A stretch of DNA of 44,528 bases from Perkinsus marinus ATCC 50983 (GCF_000006405.1 NW_003210458.1:59162-103689); one strand, 5' to 3'. Counted from the first letter of the stretch, positions 21,138 through 34,300 are shown. The notes: generated by a model not told the origin, from the letters alone. Translations and numbers: made by a program.

Positions 21138-24100
21138 ATGGGCACGTCATTCGAACCTTGGTGGAGCTCTGAAGACATTGATGAGGGGGTTCGGGCGGGA
21201 ACGGTAGTAAGGAGGGGTGGACTGTTGACGTCTTCATACGACTATCGACTTCTCACTTCGGATAACTCTAGTTAACTCGAGATATAGTTTTCTGGGAAAT
21301 TTTAGATCTAAATGAATATTAAGTAACTTCGGTAATGTAATGGTTGGAATATATGTTTGCTTTCCTCAGCTGAGTTTGGGAGTTTCCTCACTAGTTTTAG
21401 AAATTCATATACGAATTCGGGCGGAGGTTTATAGAAACTAATGAAAATATTCCAAATTTCCGCTCAAATTCTCGTATTGTCACCATTCAATGTAGTTGAC
21501 CATGTGCATATTTCCCTCCAGTGGTTGAAGTAGATGATAATCGTGAATACGTGTATGATTCCCTTATCAGCCGTGTCTCTGGTTTCGTCGGTGTTCTAGT
21601 ATTTATAGGCATTTTTCCATCACTATTACTACACTTTAATGATGTAGTTATGACCACGTTGAGAGCCGCTCGCAGGTTCGCTATGGAAGACTCCACGTAC
21701 CGGCTTTCGAGACGAATCAAGCTTTCGTTGATCTTGATCCCGACGAGGAAGGTCGGAGAATTCGCGTGAAAGTGCCTGGGTTTATCGCGAGAAATCGCGC
21801 TGTGCATGGAGATCGCGTTGCGGTAGTTTTTACAGTGTTACTCGTAGTGAAGGATTTTCATTAGGCCCGTCTTATGTGGAAGGCATATAAGCGGGAAAGT
21901 AGCAGTAGTGACAGCACTGAGGAAGATGAAGTGGCTGCAGTGGGCTGCATAGAGGATGCCAGGGCCCGAGTGGTGGCGGTAGTATTAGGGTACTTGTATA
22001 GGAGTATCGGAAAAAGGGGCCAATCTGTCGTAATTTCTCAGCCGATGTGAATATTAGACAGAATATATCTGCGTTATTTGATACTCACATGCGTTTTTTT
22101 CTCTGCTGCTACGTGAATTCTTACCCCACACTCCCTTGTTGGAAGGGGTTTATACGGTGTTCATAGTCCACGCTTATCTAGGGTGATCAAAAGGACGAAA
22201 GCAATGCCTCGTAATTTCTGAGAAATTATTTCTCAGGAATGATATATGCGTTTATTCACAGGCGCTTTTTTCGAACAACCCCTGTAGTAGGTAGGGGCGA
22301 AAGCCTTCTTGAGAGGTGGCCGATTTGTTATCGTCGTGTGAAGTTTGTCGTCCAGGACTGTCATGGGATGAGGATCGAACCTGCGAGAGTTGTTAGGTAA
22401 CGAAGCGGTGCGAGACGCCTATTGTGGGTGTAGTGCGGCCAGGGGAAAGCAAGGTCCAGCCGAGAGACCAACGCTTGCCTGCTATGGATTTAGTTCAACC
22501 GTAAGAAGGTTTGATGGGCTCTTGTGAGGGATTGTTAGATTCGCTATGGCTTCGGAGGAGGAGGAGGAGGAGTCGGCTCAGTTGGTGGCTTGTGAGATCG
22601 TTGAGTGGGAGGAGGCCAGGGTGAATCCGAAGTGCAGACTGGTAAGGTTAGTTGTGGTATGGAAATTGGATTTTATTGGTCTATTGAGAATTTCGCTATG
22701 TAATCATAAAAGTCGATGAAAATCTAGTGTGGTTGAGATTTTCAATCAAGGTTGGATTGTGTGATACAGTGTTGGAGTAGGAATATATGTTCGCTTTCCT
22801 CAGCTGAGCTCAGGAGTTTTCTATACAGTGTTGGAGTAGGAATATATGTTGGCTTTCCTCAGCTGAGCTCAGGAGTCTCCTATACAGTGTTGGAGTAGGA
22901 ATATATGTTCGCTTTCCTCAGCTGAGCTCAGGAGTTTTCTATACAGTGTTGGAGTAGGAATATATGTTGGCTTTCCTCAGCTGAGCTCAGGAGTCTCCTA
23001 TACAGTGTTGGAGTAGGAATATATGTTCGCTTTCCTCATCTGAGCTCAGAAGTTTCCTATACAGTGTTGGAGTAGGAATATATGTTCGCTTTCCTCACCT
23101 GAGCTCAGGAGTTTCCTATACAGTGTTGGAGTAGGAATATATGTTCGCTTTCCTCAGCTGAGCTCAGGAGTTTCCTATACAGTGTTGGAGTAGGAATATA
23201 TGTTCGCTTTCCTCACCTGAGCTCAGGAGTTTTCTATACAGTGTTGGAGTAGGAATATATGTTCGCTTTCCTCAGCTGAGCTCAGGAGTTTTCTATACAG
23301 TGTTGGAGTAGGAATATATGTTGGCTTTCCTCAGCTGAGCTCAGGAGTTTTCTATACAGTGTTGGAGTAGGAATATATGTTCGCTTTCCTCACCTGAGCT
23401 CAGGAGTTTTCTATACAGTGTTGGAGTAGGAATATATGTTGGCTTTCCTCAGCTGAGCTCAGGAGTTTCCTACACAGTGTTGGAGTAGGAATATATGTTG
23501 GCTTTCCTCAGCTGAGCTCAGGAGTCTCCTATACAGTGTTGGAGTAGGAATATATGTTCGCTTTCCTCACCTGAGCTCAGGAGTTTCCTATACAGTGTTG
23601 GAGTAGGAATATATGTTCGCTTTCCTCACCTGAGCTCAGGAGTTTTATAGAACTCGGGTGGAAGTGTACAGGAACCAATGAGAATTGCTCGAAATTTGCT
23701 CAGAATTTGGGAATAAATGACAAACTTTGGAAAAGACTAGTAGCCTTCTATGAACGTAAAGCTAACGAGGGGTATGCGTATCGTCTTAGGTGGAGCACTT
23801 GGGAGGAGTGGGAACAGGAGTAGCTGAACACCGCGCTGTGATGGAGCGGTATGGCCTCACTAGTGTTGAGTATAGTGAGGAGATTGAGGAGGAATTGAAG
23901 GCGAAGTAGTGATGGGTGATCGCAGTAGGGAGTATTCATAACAGTGTTGTAATATATGTTCGCTTTCCTCAGCTGAACTTAGGTGTTTCCTCACTAACCA
24001 TAGGAGTTCATATACGAACTAGGGTAGAAGTGTACAGAAAGCAAGAAGAATTTAGCCAAATTTCCTCAGAATTCTCATATTGTCACCAACATATGTGGCC

Positions 24101-27100
24101 GACCATGTGCATATTTTCCCACACTGCAGCACATAAGGATTATTATTACGATTATCTAGGATATATCGTTATATAACGATAAGGTATTTAATTATGATAT
24201 AGTTTATAATAATAGACATAATAATATGAAGTATTTTATGGCCAGCTTATCATATATATAATAATTACGATTACTTATTGCTGGCCTTTTGATGCTGATT
24301 CATTTTGCTTCGCTCCGCCTGGATTTTATCAATCCGTGTGAAAATGCGGAGGAATTTATGTTCGCTATCCTCAGCTGAGTTTAGGAGTATATATACGAAT
24401 TTGGGGAGTAATGTACAAAAAACAACAAGAAGAATTTTCCGGAATTTTCCCACACTGGACGCGACTGTAGTGACGTTGGGCTCGAGTGATCACACTTGGT
24501 AATCTTGCAATCTTGCATTTCCTCAACGGAAGAATTTTTGTGGCTTTTAGACTCCCCTCATCTGAAGCAGTAGTTAATGCCGCACTGAAAGGGAAGGGCC
24601 CTAGGAGGTGGGATTTGAGGAAATGTAAGGGAGAGCAAGATGAGCAAGATTTGTGGTATATAGTGTGTTTTGTGATTAGCTCATCGTGTGGTATCGATTG
24701 ACCCGCCGAGTGCTCGAGATTTGGACGATGCGCTTTCGGTGGAGGTGAAGTCTGGGGGAAGGTTGAGAATAGGAGTAGGATGCTGGGATGGACGTCACCT
24801 TCTGTGCATTTTGCAGTTGCACGCATACACATACGTTTAGCTAAGTTTGAGCAGATGGCTCTTGTGAGATCTAATCGGCCGTTAACTACAGAAGTTGAGT
24901 TGCCCAGTCACACATCCATAGTTGTCTGAACATCTACCTTAGCGACAATAATTTTAGTGTTGCCGCGTATGGCTAGGAACACATTCTTCGATCAGTTTCC
25001 CTTATGTGAATGATGTCATCATTTTTTTATTGTTATTGTGAAAGTTAGCTGGGTGCCGGGATCGAACCGGAGACCTCTGGGTTGGTCGTCAGGTTCACGT
25101 GGCAGATGTATCGCATTTTGTAGCGGCTCAATCTCATCTGGATAGGGAGGCGGCGAGGAGGGCGATCACTGTGTATATGCCTCATAAGGTGAGTTGCGAG
25201 AAAGTTGGTATTACACGCATACCGTAAATCAATAAATTCAGACCTATCCTATGCTGCCGAGGCACCTGTCGGAGAACCTGTGTTCGCTACTTCCTGGGGA
25301 AGACCGTCTGGCATTTAGCGTTTTCTTCACGTTGGATGCTGCTACGGGTGAGCTTATAGAATTTTGAGGATTTGTAATCGAGGTTGAGAAAATTTATGTT
25401 CGCTGCGCTAAGGAGTTTATGTACAAATCAGAGTAAAAAGTGATCAGAAATAAAAAAAAAATTCCGGAAATTTCGTCGACCTTTCCTTACATGTAGTTGA
25501 CTGTGTGTCGATCTTTGCGACCGATTGGAATGCACTCGCGTCACGGAATGAGAATCTGGACTTCCCTTTTCAGGCGATCTGTGTGGAGATGAGCCTGTCG
25601 CCTTTGGTAAGAGTATTATAAGGAGTTCAGCTCGACTGAGTTATGATGAAGTTGATGCTGCTATGGGAGCCGAGACCAAAGGCGATGCTTTTCAGATTGG
25701 TAGGTAGGGAATATATGCTCATTGTGTTGATAAAATATGGGAATCCTGGGAAAATTTTTTTTAGGATTTATCGATTTTTTTGCATATTTTTACTCATAGA
25801 TTTTCATAATGTAGTGAGGAAACTTATGAGCTCAGTTGAGGAAAGCAAAGATATATTTCCACACTGGTAAATTTGAATGGGAGTTTCAGATCGCGCGATC
25901 CTGGAAGACATTCGGCTGCTGTGGGACGTGGCTGCGAAGAGAAACGCCTCTCGTGGTGATGATACTATCAGAGTTAGTTCATCGAAGGTAAATCGATCAT
26001 CTGGGCGTGCGCTTATTGCATTGCGCAGGTAAAATTCGAATTTGCATCGGCAGATTCATTGATACCAACGAAGTGCTGGTCGGAATCACCATCGGATTTC
26101 AGCACTCCGAATAGCCACTCCTTGATAGAGGAGTTTATGGTAGAATAAACTCATTTGGTGGTTCATGATGATTCTTCGCGATAAAATTTGTTGAGATGCT
26201 TGTGGTTCGTCGTTATTGGAAAAGTCATATTAGTAGGGTGAGTAATAGTAACTTGTCGTTGCTATATTGTCTTGGAGTATATGTTCGCCTTCTTCAGAGG
26301 GCTAAAGAGTTTGCATACGAAATCGGGTAGAAACCAATAAGAATTGCTCGCAGTTTTCATGTTGTCACCAACACATGTAGTTGACCATGTACATATTTTC
26401 CTCCGACACTAGGGCGTTGCTGAGGTGACTACACAGAGGCTGAGGCGCCCCCCTCTACTGCATTAACGCCTACTGCTGTTGAATTTGGTTACTAGTGGAG
26501 CATTCAGGATAGTGAATTTCGCACGGAAATGCCTTTTTCGCATATGAGGAAAGCTACTCGTGACTACTCCTTGTGAACTGCATAGGTTTTGGCTAATCGT
26601 CTGGTGGCCGAGCGTTTGGTGGAGGGAATTGACGTGAATGGAAAGTCACCACCGCCGATTCTCAGACAGCATCCTAACACTGAGGCTCAGGTGGGTCCCG
26701 GGTTCGATCCCCGGTAGTGTTATTTAGGAATCTTGGCTCAGGTTTTGGAGACGATATTGCCCATTCTTCGACGGGGTTTCCCAGATTTCGACTGGGGGCA
26801 GGGGCGATCCTTAGCTGAGCTTCTGGTAGACGCTCGGAAGGTCCTCCCAGAGCCTTGTTTTAAAGCACTGTCGTTTGAAGCGATGGTGGCATTCCAAATG
26901 GCGCAGTATGTTGTTGTTACGGATGCTGTTGGAGAGGATACTTCTCATTGGGCACTGGGGCTCGGACGGTATATGCATTTTACCTCCCCGATTCGGAGAT
27001 ATGCTGATGTGCTGGTTCACCGCCTTCTGACGGACCTGGTTTGCGAGGGAGCTGCGGTGTATGAGCATGGAGTGGAAGAGTTGATTCGGGCGACTTCGCG

Positions 27101-27941
27101 TTGCAATCAGATTCGGAAAGGCAGTTTGGAAGCGGATCGGGAGTGTGCGTATTATTTTTTCAGCGATTATGTGCGGGCGAATTATCCCGAAAGCGGAATG
27201 GTTTTGAACGATTTGGTGGTGACGAAAATTTTCCCAGGGAAGGAGGTGGCGAAGGGAAAATTCACGAAGGATGCGATTGAAGTTTTTGTGCCTTTGGTGG
27301 GATATTCGAAAAGTGTGTCACTGGAGCAAATAGGAGTGGGGGAAGTTGAGGAAATTACTCCGGATCATGTGACGTTTTTACACGGGGAAAAACGAATGGA
27401 ATGGAAGACGCTGAGTGTGGTGTCGATGAATGTGGTATGTCCGAGTGGAGATGACTCGGTGTTGAAGCACTGGACGCTACGGCTGCCCTCGAACGAAGCT
27501 TCACAGCAAATATCTGAGCGTAAAGACGGAGTTGTGCCTAGGAGTATCCGAAAATCTTCAGAGTGTGTTAAGAAAGATGTATCTAAGGATATCCGAAAAT
27601 CTTCAGAGTGCGTTAAGGGAGGCATGTCTAAGGATATCCGAAAATCTTCAGAGTGCGCAAAGGAAGGCGTATCCAAGAGTATCCGAAAATCTTCCGAGTG
27701 CGTTAAGGATGGAGTGTCGGAAAGTATGCGGAGAACAGCATGTAGCCGACCCCCTTTACCTAGTTCGGTGGTGAACACTCGGATACCACCACCGCCGCCG
27801 CCTCCCTCTCTTCCTCCGGTGAAGTGTCCTGTTCGACCAGTGTTGCCGCTGTTGCCAGAAGGGGCGGCCTTTGCAGTTTTACGGGCCCGAATAAAGAGCT
27901 CGGTGCGGGGATCGAACTCGGGTGCATCGGTTGGTAGTTGA
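21138..27941 (+). CDS. DIS3L2-type 3'-5' exoribonuclease (RNase II/RNB family)
   Basis: Degrades RNA 3' to 5'; the DIS3L2 branch lacks the PIN domain and acts in the cytosol, mainly on uridylated RNA. Start taken at MGTSFEPWWSSEDIDEGV, which matches the entry of the first cold-shock domain. Exons: 21138 to about 21210, 21676-21822 (GRLHVPAF, GFIARNRAVHGDRVA), 21865-21978, 22539-22641 (VACEIVEWEE), 23790-23905, 24551-24624, 24680-24774, 25093-25188, 25242-25347, 25574-25699, 25890-25987, 26029-26139, 26586-26690, 26742-27941. From 22539 on all phases agree. The RNB active site is intact: IDPPSARDLDDAL, with the metal-binding Asp residues. HVADVSHFV, MLPRHLSENLCSL, IEEFMVLANRLVAERL and HFTSPIRRYADVLVHRLL follow in the expected order. 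The second cold-shock domain is poorly resolved. The C-terminus adds a 15-residue repeat and a proline run. Confidence 0.93.
22765..23645 (+). repeat. Largest 59-bp array (about 15 units) leading into a MITE-A body
   Basis: About fifteen units between exonuclease exons 22539-22641 and 23790-23905. Variants alternate (GTTCGCTTTCC or GTTGGCTTTCC, and GGAGTTTTC or GGAGTCTCC) so that a 118-bp dimer recurs near 22770-23000. The last unit passes directly into MITE-A body sequence (AACTCGGGTGGAAGTGTAC). Confidence 0.93.
23948..24127 (+). mobile_element. MITE-A copy with intact right end
   Basis: Carries GTAATATATGTTCGCTTTCC, ACTAGGGTAGAAGTGTACAG, TCACCAACATATGTGG and ends GCATATTTTCCCACACTG. It lies in the intron after exon 23790-23905 of the exonuclease and shows the consensus right end without splicing use. 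Confidence 0.8.
25048..25091 (-). other. tRNA-like 3' half at an intron end
   Basis: On the minus strand CTCCGGTTCGATCCCGG forms a T-arm with B box, followed by CACCCAGC as a possible acceptor strand. It is the last part of the intron before exon 25093, and the sense-strand acceptor AG falls inside the former tRNA body. The 5' half is absent. Confidence 0.5.
26691..26741 (+). other. 51-nt intron containing a perfect tRNA T-arm
   Basis: Intron between exonuclease exons 26586-26690 and 26742-27941. It includes CCGGGTTCGATCCCCGG, a 5-bp stem with a 7-nt TTCGATC loop. AGTGTTA after it is complementary to TAACACT at the end of the upstream exon, giving an acceptor-like 7-bp pairing across the donor site. 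D and anticodon arms are missing. Confidence 0.6.
27546..27725 (+). repeat. Four in-frame 45-bp repeats in the exonuclease C-terminus
   Basis: Four 15-codon units of IRKSSECVKxGVSKD form, in frame, followed by a proline run (PPPPPPP) and the end of the protein. The catalytic fold ends well before this point. Confidence 0.92.
27888..27935 (-). other. tRNA-like T-arm overlapping the exonuclease stop region
   Basis: Minus strand CCGAGTTCGATCCCCGCAC resembles a T-arm/B box. It overlaps the last codons of the exonuclease (NSGASVGS), so the final residues may derive from an inserted tRNA-like sequence. Confidence 0.4.
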
Positions 27942-28376
27942 TGTGTTTTAACGTGTTGTTCCTGAATGAATTAGAGTTTCTGGCTCGAGTAGTGTTGTGC
28001 GAAGTTGGCGTGGAAGTATGAAGTGGGGGCGGAGAAATATGCGGCAACGAAAATTCTGATGAAAATTTGGGAAATTCTCGTTGGTTTCTGTAGTATGTTA
28101 CCTTCTATAAGGAAACTCCTAGACTCAGCTGAGGAAAGCAAACAGATAATTTAGTACTGTCGTAGGAAAATTTTGATCTCCGAGTGGCTCAGTGTGGGAA
28201 AATCTGCCCCTGCTCGACGACGTGTGTCTGTGACAATATCGAAATCGCGCGAAGATTTATGGGGCATTTTATTCGTACGAGCTCGGGTAGAAGTGTTTAG
28301 AATTTTCCTCAGAATTTCCATAAACACATAGTTGATTACTGGGGTAGCTTTTCCCTGTAGTTTGTTCCTACTGTTA
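27942..28376. other. Intergenic stretch with MITE-A fragments
   Basis: Contains reverse and forward MITE-A pieces (CTGAGGAAAGCAAACA near 28128, CGAGCTCGGGTAGAAGTG near 28277). No gene is seen. Confidence 0.6.
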
Positions 28377-31300
28377 ATGGCTGAGACCATTGAGGACACA
28401 GCGACGCCTAGAGAGGTTCTGCAGAGGGTACGGTTGAACGAAGTAAGTATATTCTAGTGGGACGAGGAAAGGGAAGGTCCTGTCAGATTGAGATTTGCCC
28501 GGCGTTGTGGCAGTGGCTATTGCAGCGATGGGTTATCGGGAGGAAGCACCACGAGGAGTCGGTCGCTAGGGATTCGGCGGAGCTGGGGGCGGAGGTGATA
28601 CTGGGCTGAATCAACTGATGTGGAGTTCCCCTGATTATTAGAGATTCAGGGGGGAAGTTAATGAAATTTTAATTCTCACCAACACATGTAGTTGACCATG
28701 TGCATATTTCCTGTGTGTTTGACAATATGGAGATTTTGAGGAAATCTGGGGAGATCGTTGTTGGTTTTTTTACACGTCTACCCGAATTGGAGTGTGAACT
28801 TCTATAGTTGTTGAGAACCTCTTGAACTCAGCTGAGGAAAGGGAGTATAAGAGTTATGTTTAACACATATACTATTCTTACTTTTTACGAGTTTTTGTGT
28901 AGTGTCAGTTGGAAATTTGCCGGTTTTTCTATCAGATTCTCACGAGCCTCCCTCCCGATGCGGTGGTGATCTATCCGTTTCACACTACGAGCCTTCTCTC
29001 TCTCATCACCGCTGTTGTACCCGTCTCTCCCGGGAGTGCCAAAAATCTTCTCTGTGCGCTCCGTGAGCGTTGTGGCACATCTTGGGCGCCTCCTGTGGAG
29101 TCCCTATGTAAGATGCTCGGCTCGAAGACTTGTACTGAATTTCGCGAAGAGCTCATGGAGCACATATCGCTAGCTTTGGATGCGCAACCGGCTGGGAAGA
29201 AACCGTTCAATGCGGTGGTGAAGCATTTGGGAGAACTTGAAGGTTCCGGCGCGGCAGTGGTTGTTGATCGATTGTTCGCGAAAAGTTATTGGGATGGATT
29301 TTCGAGATTGTTGTTGGAAACGAACGTGAAAGGTTCACGACCAATTCAAGAGCAACTATTCAAAGCTGTGGGGAATTTGTCGTGCGAGAAGCGAGCGAAG
29401 GCGTTACCATTACTGTTAGAGAGGTATTTTAGGGCGGAGGCTCCGGAGGGATTCAAGTTTTTCGCGCGTTTAGCAGAAATGACGGAGGACCTTGAACTGA
29501 TCTCAACCATGTGGAGAATGGTGTCGAATAATCACAAGTATCGATTGCGCGAAGACACTGATGGAAGTCAGAGAAAATCTTTGAAGTGTTTTATGCAAAA
29601 ATGCTGTGACCAGAATTTCCCAAAGGGCGTCGCTACTGGTCTGGTGGTTGATTCGGTGAGTCATTTGGAATTCCTATTACGGGAGGTGTGGAATGTCGAT
29701 GCTGAGGGAACCGCAGAGATGCATCTTGGCTTGATACGCGCGTTACTCGAGAAAGGAGATTTGGTGGCATATTTTGATGCTTTTGTGAAGAACGTGAATT
29801 CCCGGGGAGTAACAGCGCTGTCTTCATCCGCGAGATGGTATAAGGCAGTGTCGGGGTTGTTGGTGGACGAAGGAGAGTCTATTCGAGCGGCGGTGGTGCA
29901 GCAGGGAGTGGAAGCGGTGGGGCGGCTCATGGAGCATCGGGGAGAAGGAGAGGTTATTGAGAGAATGATGGGTAGGTCGTCGCTGAACTGAGTTGGTTAA
30001 CGAAGTTGGGTGTGTTCATGTTTTATGGTGTAACATAAACATGTTCATGATATATCATATATATTATAGTGCCAATTTGATATGCAAATGTGGAGAAGGT
30101 GCGTCGTTTTCTATTCCGGGATTAATGATAGTGAACAACTTGTCGCTATCACAATCTCGAAAGATTACTTTTATCACATCACATGTTCATAGCAATGTTA
30201 ACATTGTTTATGCGATATAGTTCAATCTCGAAGAATAACACACAGTTGCATATCAAATTAAAACATATACTTACTTCCATACAGGCCCTTGCTGAGATGT
30301 TCTTGGTGTTCGGTCAGGTGCGGTATTAGAAGGTCTTCGACCGCTGGAGCACCAAGTAGCACTCGTGCGTCAGCTTGTTGATGACATGTCTGGGACTACA
30401 TGCAAGCCTCTAGCCGTAGCTCTCACTGCTACCCGTCAGCGGTTGGACGGATGGAAACTGCCAACAGAGGATGTCATTTCTGATGAAAAAACCGTCAAAT
30501 TGGGTCACTCTGTTGACTCATTGTTGGTAGGGTTAAACGTCGTGTTTCTGATGGCAGTTCCTTGCAGGTGGAAGTGCTCGCCTCCCTCTCTTCGTTTCGA
30601 TATGATGACAAAACGATGCGGAAATGTTTGCGTAAACTTCAGCGCCACTGGGAAACTGGCACGTCGGAGTTGATCTGGAAAAACGATCTTGTAAGGGGGG
30701 TTGGAAAAATTCGGCTTTTTACGAGGAGAGTTTATATCATCGGGGAATATGGTTGGTTTCCTCAGCTCAGCTCGCTACGTTGTGACGAATTTTGAAAACA
30801 GAAACTAAGATGATTGAGAATATGTAGTTGACCATATGTATAACTTCGCGCGTGCTCTACTGTGTTGATTCCAATATGGAAATTCTGAGGAATTTCTGGC
30901 AAACTCTTATTGTTTCCTGTACACTTCTACCCGAATTCGTAGGCTAATTTCTATAATAATGTGAAGAAAGCGAACTCGCAATTTCACCAACTTGTGTTTT
31001 TCCCAGAGTCCCAATATCGGCGCTATCGTAGCATCGGCGGAGGAGGACACCATCATGGAAATCGCTGATATTATCGTTGACCATGTAAGGGGAAAGGAAA
31101 GGGGAAGTTGCTGGTTCACGACAGTGTTGGAATATATGTTTGGTTTCCTCAACTGAGCTCTCCTAACTTTCCTCACAATATTATGAGATTCCACACACGA
31201 TTTTGATTAGAAGCGTACAAAAACTAAGGATAATTTCCCCAAATTTTCTCAGAATTTCCCTATTTTTTCCAACACATGTAGTTTACCCCACTGCATGACA

Positions 31301-34300
31301 GTATTGAAATATATGTGTTTGGTTTCCTTCACTACATTATGGAAAATTCACACACGATTTTGCGCAGAAGTACGTAAATGTTCTGCCTCTAGTGGGAATG
31401 GATATGCGCGTTCCACAGTATACTTCTGAGGCTCACATTTTTTGAGGTTCTCCATAATTGGTGGGAAATGTGTTCAAGAAAATTATGAAAACCGATAATA
31501 ATTTCCCGAAATTTTCTCGGAATTTTCGGGATATTGACACCGAAATACGTAGTTGACTATGTCAAAATTTTCCCACACTGTTTTATGATCACGATCAGGA
31601 TCTTCCGTTTCAATGGCGGGCCTGGCCAGAAGCGCTCTCGTTGGCTGTCGGACAGAAAGTAGTTCAAAACGGCGATAATGAGAAGCTTGTGAGGAAAGCA
31701 CTCAGCAGTGCTGCAGGTAACATTTAAGTTGAAATTTCTAACGTTTGGTCGTTGCGATATGGGATCAGCGACACATCTAGTTTTGAGAGATAACGTTCCT
31801 CAGGGTTTGATAACGATCGGGGAAATGTTACTAATGTGATGATGACATTTACATGGGAAACTGATTGAATAATGTGTTCCTAGCCATACGTGGAAAATTC
31901 AACAATGAGTCCCCCCCTGGGAAAATTATTGGTTTCTGGATGATTCCCTGTATGGAATATTGAATTTACGTGGTTGATGCAACTCTAATGTGCAAGTCAA
32001 TAATTTTAAGACTTAATTTTATAATCAAGTCCGTTTTACGTGAAGTGGCGTAATTCTCTGTGAAAAAAGGGATATTCGCGGTGATATGTTTTTCATATCA
32101 CTGGGGTGAAACTCCAGTGTAGGGAACTAAACATATATTCCAACACTGTCCAACACAGAGAGAGATATGTAGCTGTCGTGACATACATTTTCCATTAGTG
32201 ATCTTCGTATCACTAGGGTGAAACTCTATTACTTCACTGAGTAAAGTAGTATATTACAGTCAATATGCATATTGATTCGTATGCGATGACCCGCGTTGCA
32301 TTTTTTGTACTATGTAGTCGTGAAATAGGTTTTTCATATCACTAGGGTGAAAGTCCAATGTCGTAACACACTGAAGATGGTGAAGTTTCGTTTTCGTCAT
32401 CGTTTTGATTATGACATACCGGTAGTTCGGAACTACAGTGGAGTTTCACCCTAGTGATATGGAAAACACTAGTGAAAAACATATTCCACGACTATTGCAT
32501 ATCACCGCGAATATCGCGTTTTTCACCGAGTTTTACGCCACTTCACGTAAAACGGGTTGTGAAACTACAGTGGCATCGTTCAGGTACTTCTTTTGTGTAT
32601 CTCTCGTTAAAGCAGTTCGCTATCGAGGATCTCCCGGAGTTTATATTACCTCTTCCTGGTGGGCGAATTGAACTACTCAATGGACTTAACCGAGAGGATA
32701 TGAGTAAGTGAGGGCTGGTGATGATAATGGAGTCTTCCCCGTGATGTGAGAAACTGATTTCACGACCACTGTATAGCGCGAGTATTGGATTTTTATCTAC
32801 AGAGTATTACGTATTACGTCACTTCACGTGAAACGGGTGAAACTTCAATAGATTCCATCTAACTGTACAGTGCGTGCCAATTTGATATGCAAATGTGGAG
32901 AATGTGCGTCGTTTTCTATTCCGGGATTAATGATAGTGAACAACTTGTCGCTATCACAGTCTCGAAAGGTTACTTTCATCACATCACATGTTCATAGCAA
33001 TGTTAACATTGTTTATGCGATATAGTTTCAGATAGATTAATATCCATCCCGCAAAATTACGCACATTTTACACATTTGCATATCAAATTTTTGCTCAGTG
33101 GAGTTCCACGCGTTTTACGCGAAGTGGCGTAATACTCTGTGAAAAAAGTGACATTCGCGGTGATATGCAGTAGTATTGTTTTTCATATCACTAGGGTGAA
33201 ACTTCACCGTAAATGACAACTTACTGATGATGTTTATAACTTCCCGTAGCATCTCTCGTGTTTGCGAATGTGTTGGTATCAGACAACTCAACGAGAGTCG
33301 ATAGTAAGTAGTTGTTAACTGCTGATCGCTACAATGGAGTTTCACCTTAGTGATATGAAAACACTAGTGTGAAACATATTTCTCGGAAACATAGATGGAG
33401 TATTACGCCACTTCACGTTAAATGGGTGAAACTCTAATAATCGTCTTGAAGCTCAGGCGGATATCGCAAGAATCTAAAATGTAGGATTGAAATTACCTCA
33501 ATGTTGTTTTGGAATTTCATTTTTCGAAATCGACGTACTCACTTCATGAGGGTCAGATTCAAACTCGCCGATTGGACCATCGTTGAGATGGTCCCAAGCA
33601 CAGCTATCAGCAGTTGGTGATGCTGTTGGTTCTTCGGTGAACGTTGATGCTGCTGCTGGGGCGTGCGCGTTTATGCTGAGAGCCGACCACAAGAGTTGCG
33701 ATGCTGCGAAAAGTCTACAACGACTGTTGGGGGTAAGGGGTGTGGGAAAATATGTATGAAAATTCGGGTAAAATTTTTAGGGAATTCTCATAAGTTTCTG
33801 TACACTTCTGTACCCTAGTTCGTATATGTTCTTTCATAATAATTGACGAAATTGAGGTCAGTTGAGGAGAGCGAACATATGCTGCAACACTAGAGTAGGG
33901 GGTGTGGCAAAATTGCGGAGCGAGCGAAGCGAGCGGAGCGTATTCTCTCACTTTACTAACACTTTGTGCGTGCGTGCGTGCGTACAAATTATCCAGCTCG
34001 ATCTAGAGAGGTTATGATCACATGCTATACACCGTTCGATAGCTCTCGCTCTGGGGATACCAGGAAAAATACGAAGTTAGGGTTCCGCCCGGACAATGTA
34101 GATTTCCGTGCAAAAAAAACATATTTTTGCATAAAAACGCCAGGCATGGGAATCGAACCCGGATGCCGAGCTCCGCCCCTTCTCCGAGAAGGCCTAGTGT
34201 GCCCATGGTCAACTACGTGTGTTGGTGATAATGTGAAAACTCTGAGAAAATTTTGGGAAATTCTAAAGAACAATTTCGTAATGGTTCATGTGCGATCTGA

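Noticed and set aside
26729-26741. Spliced-leader RNA fragment (TTGGCTCAG resembles the end of the dinoflagellate-type leader)
   Set aside because: Only nine or so bases match, the position is an ordinary intron end, and no Sm site or leader gene accompanies it.
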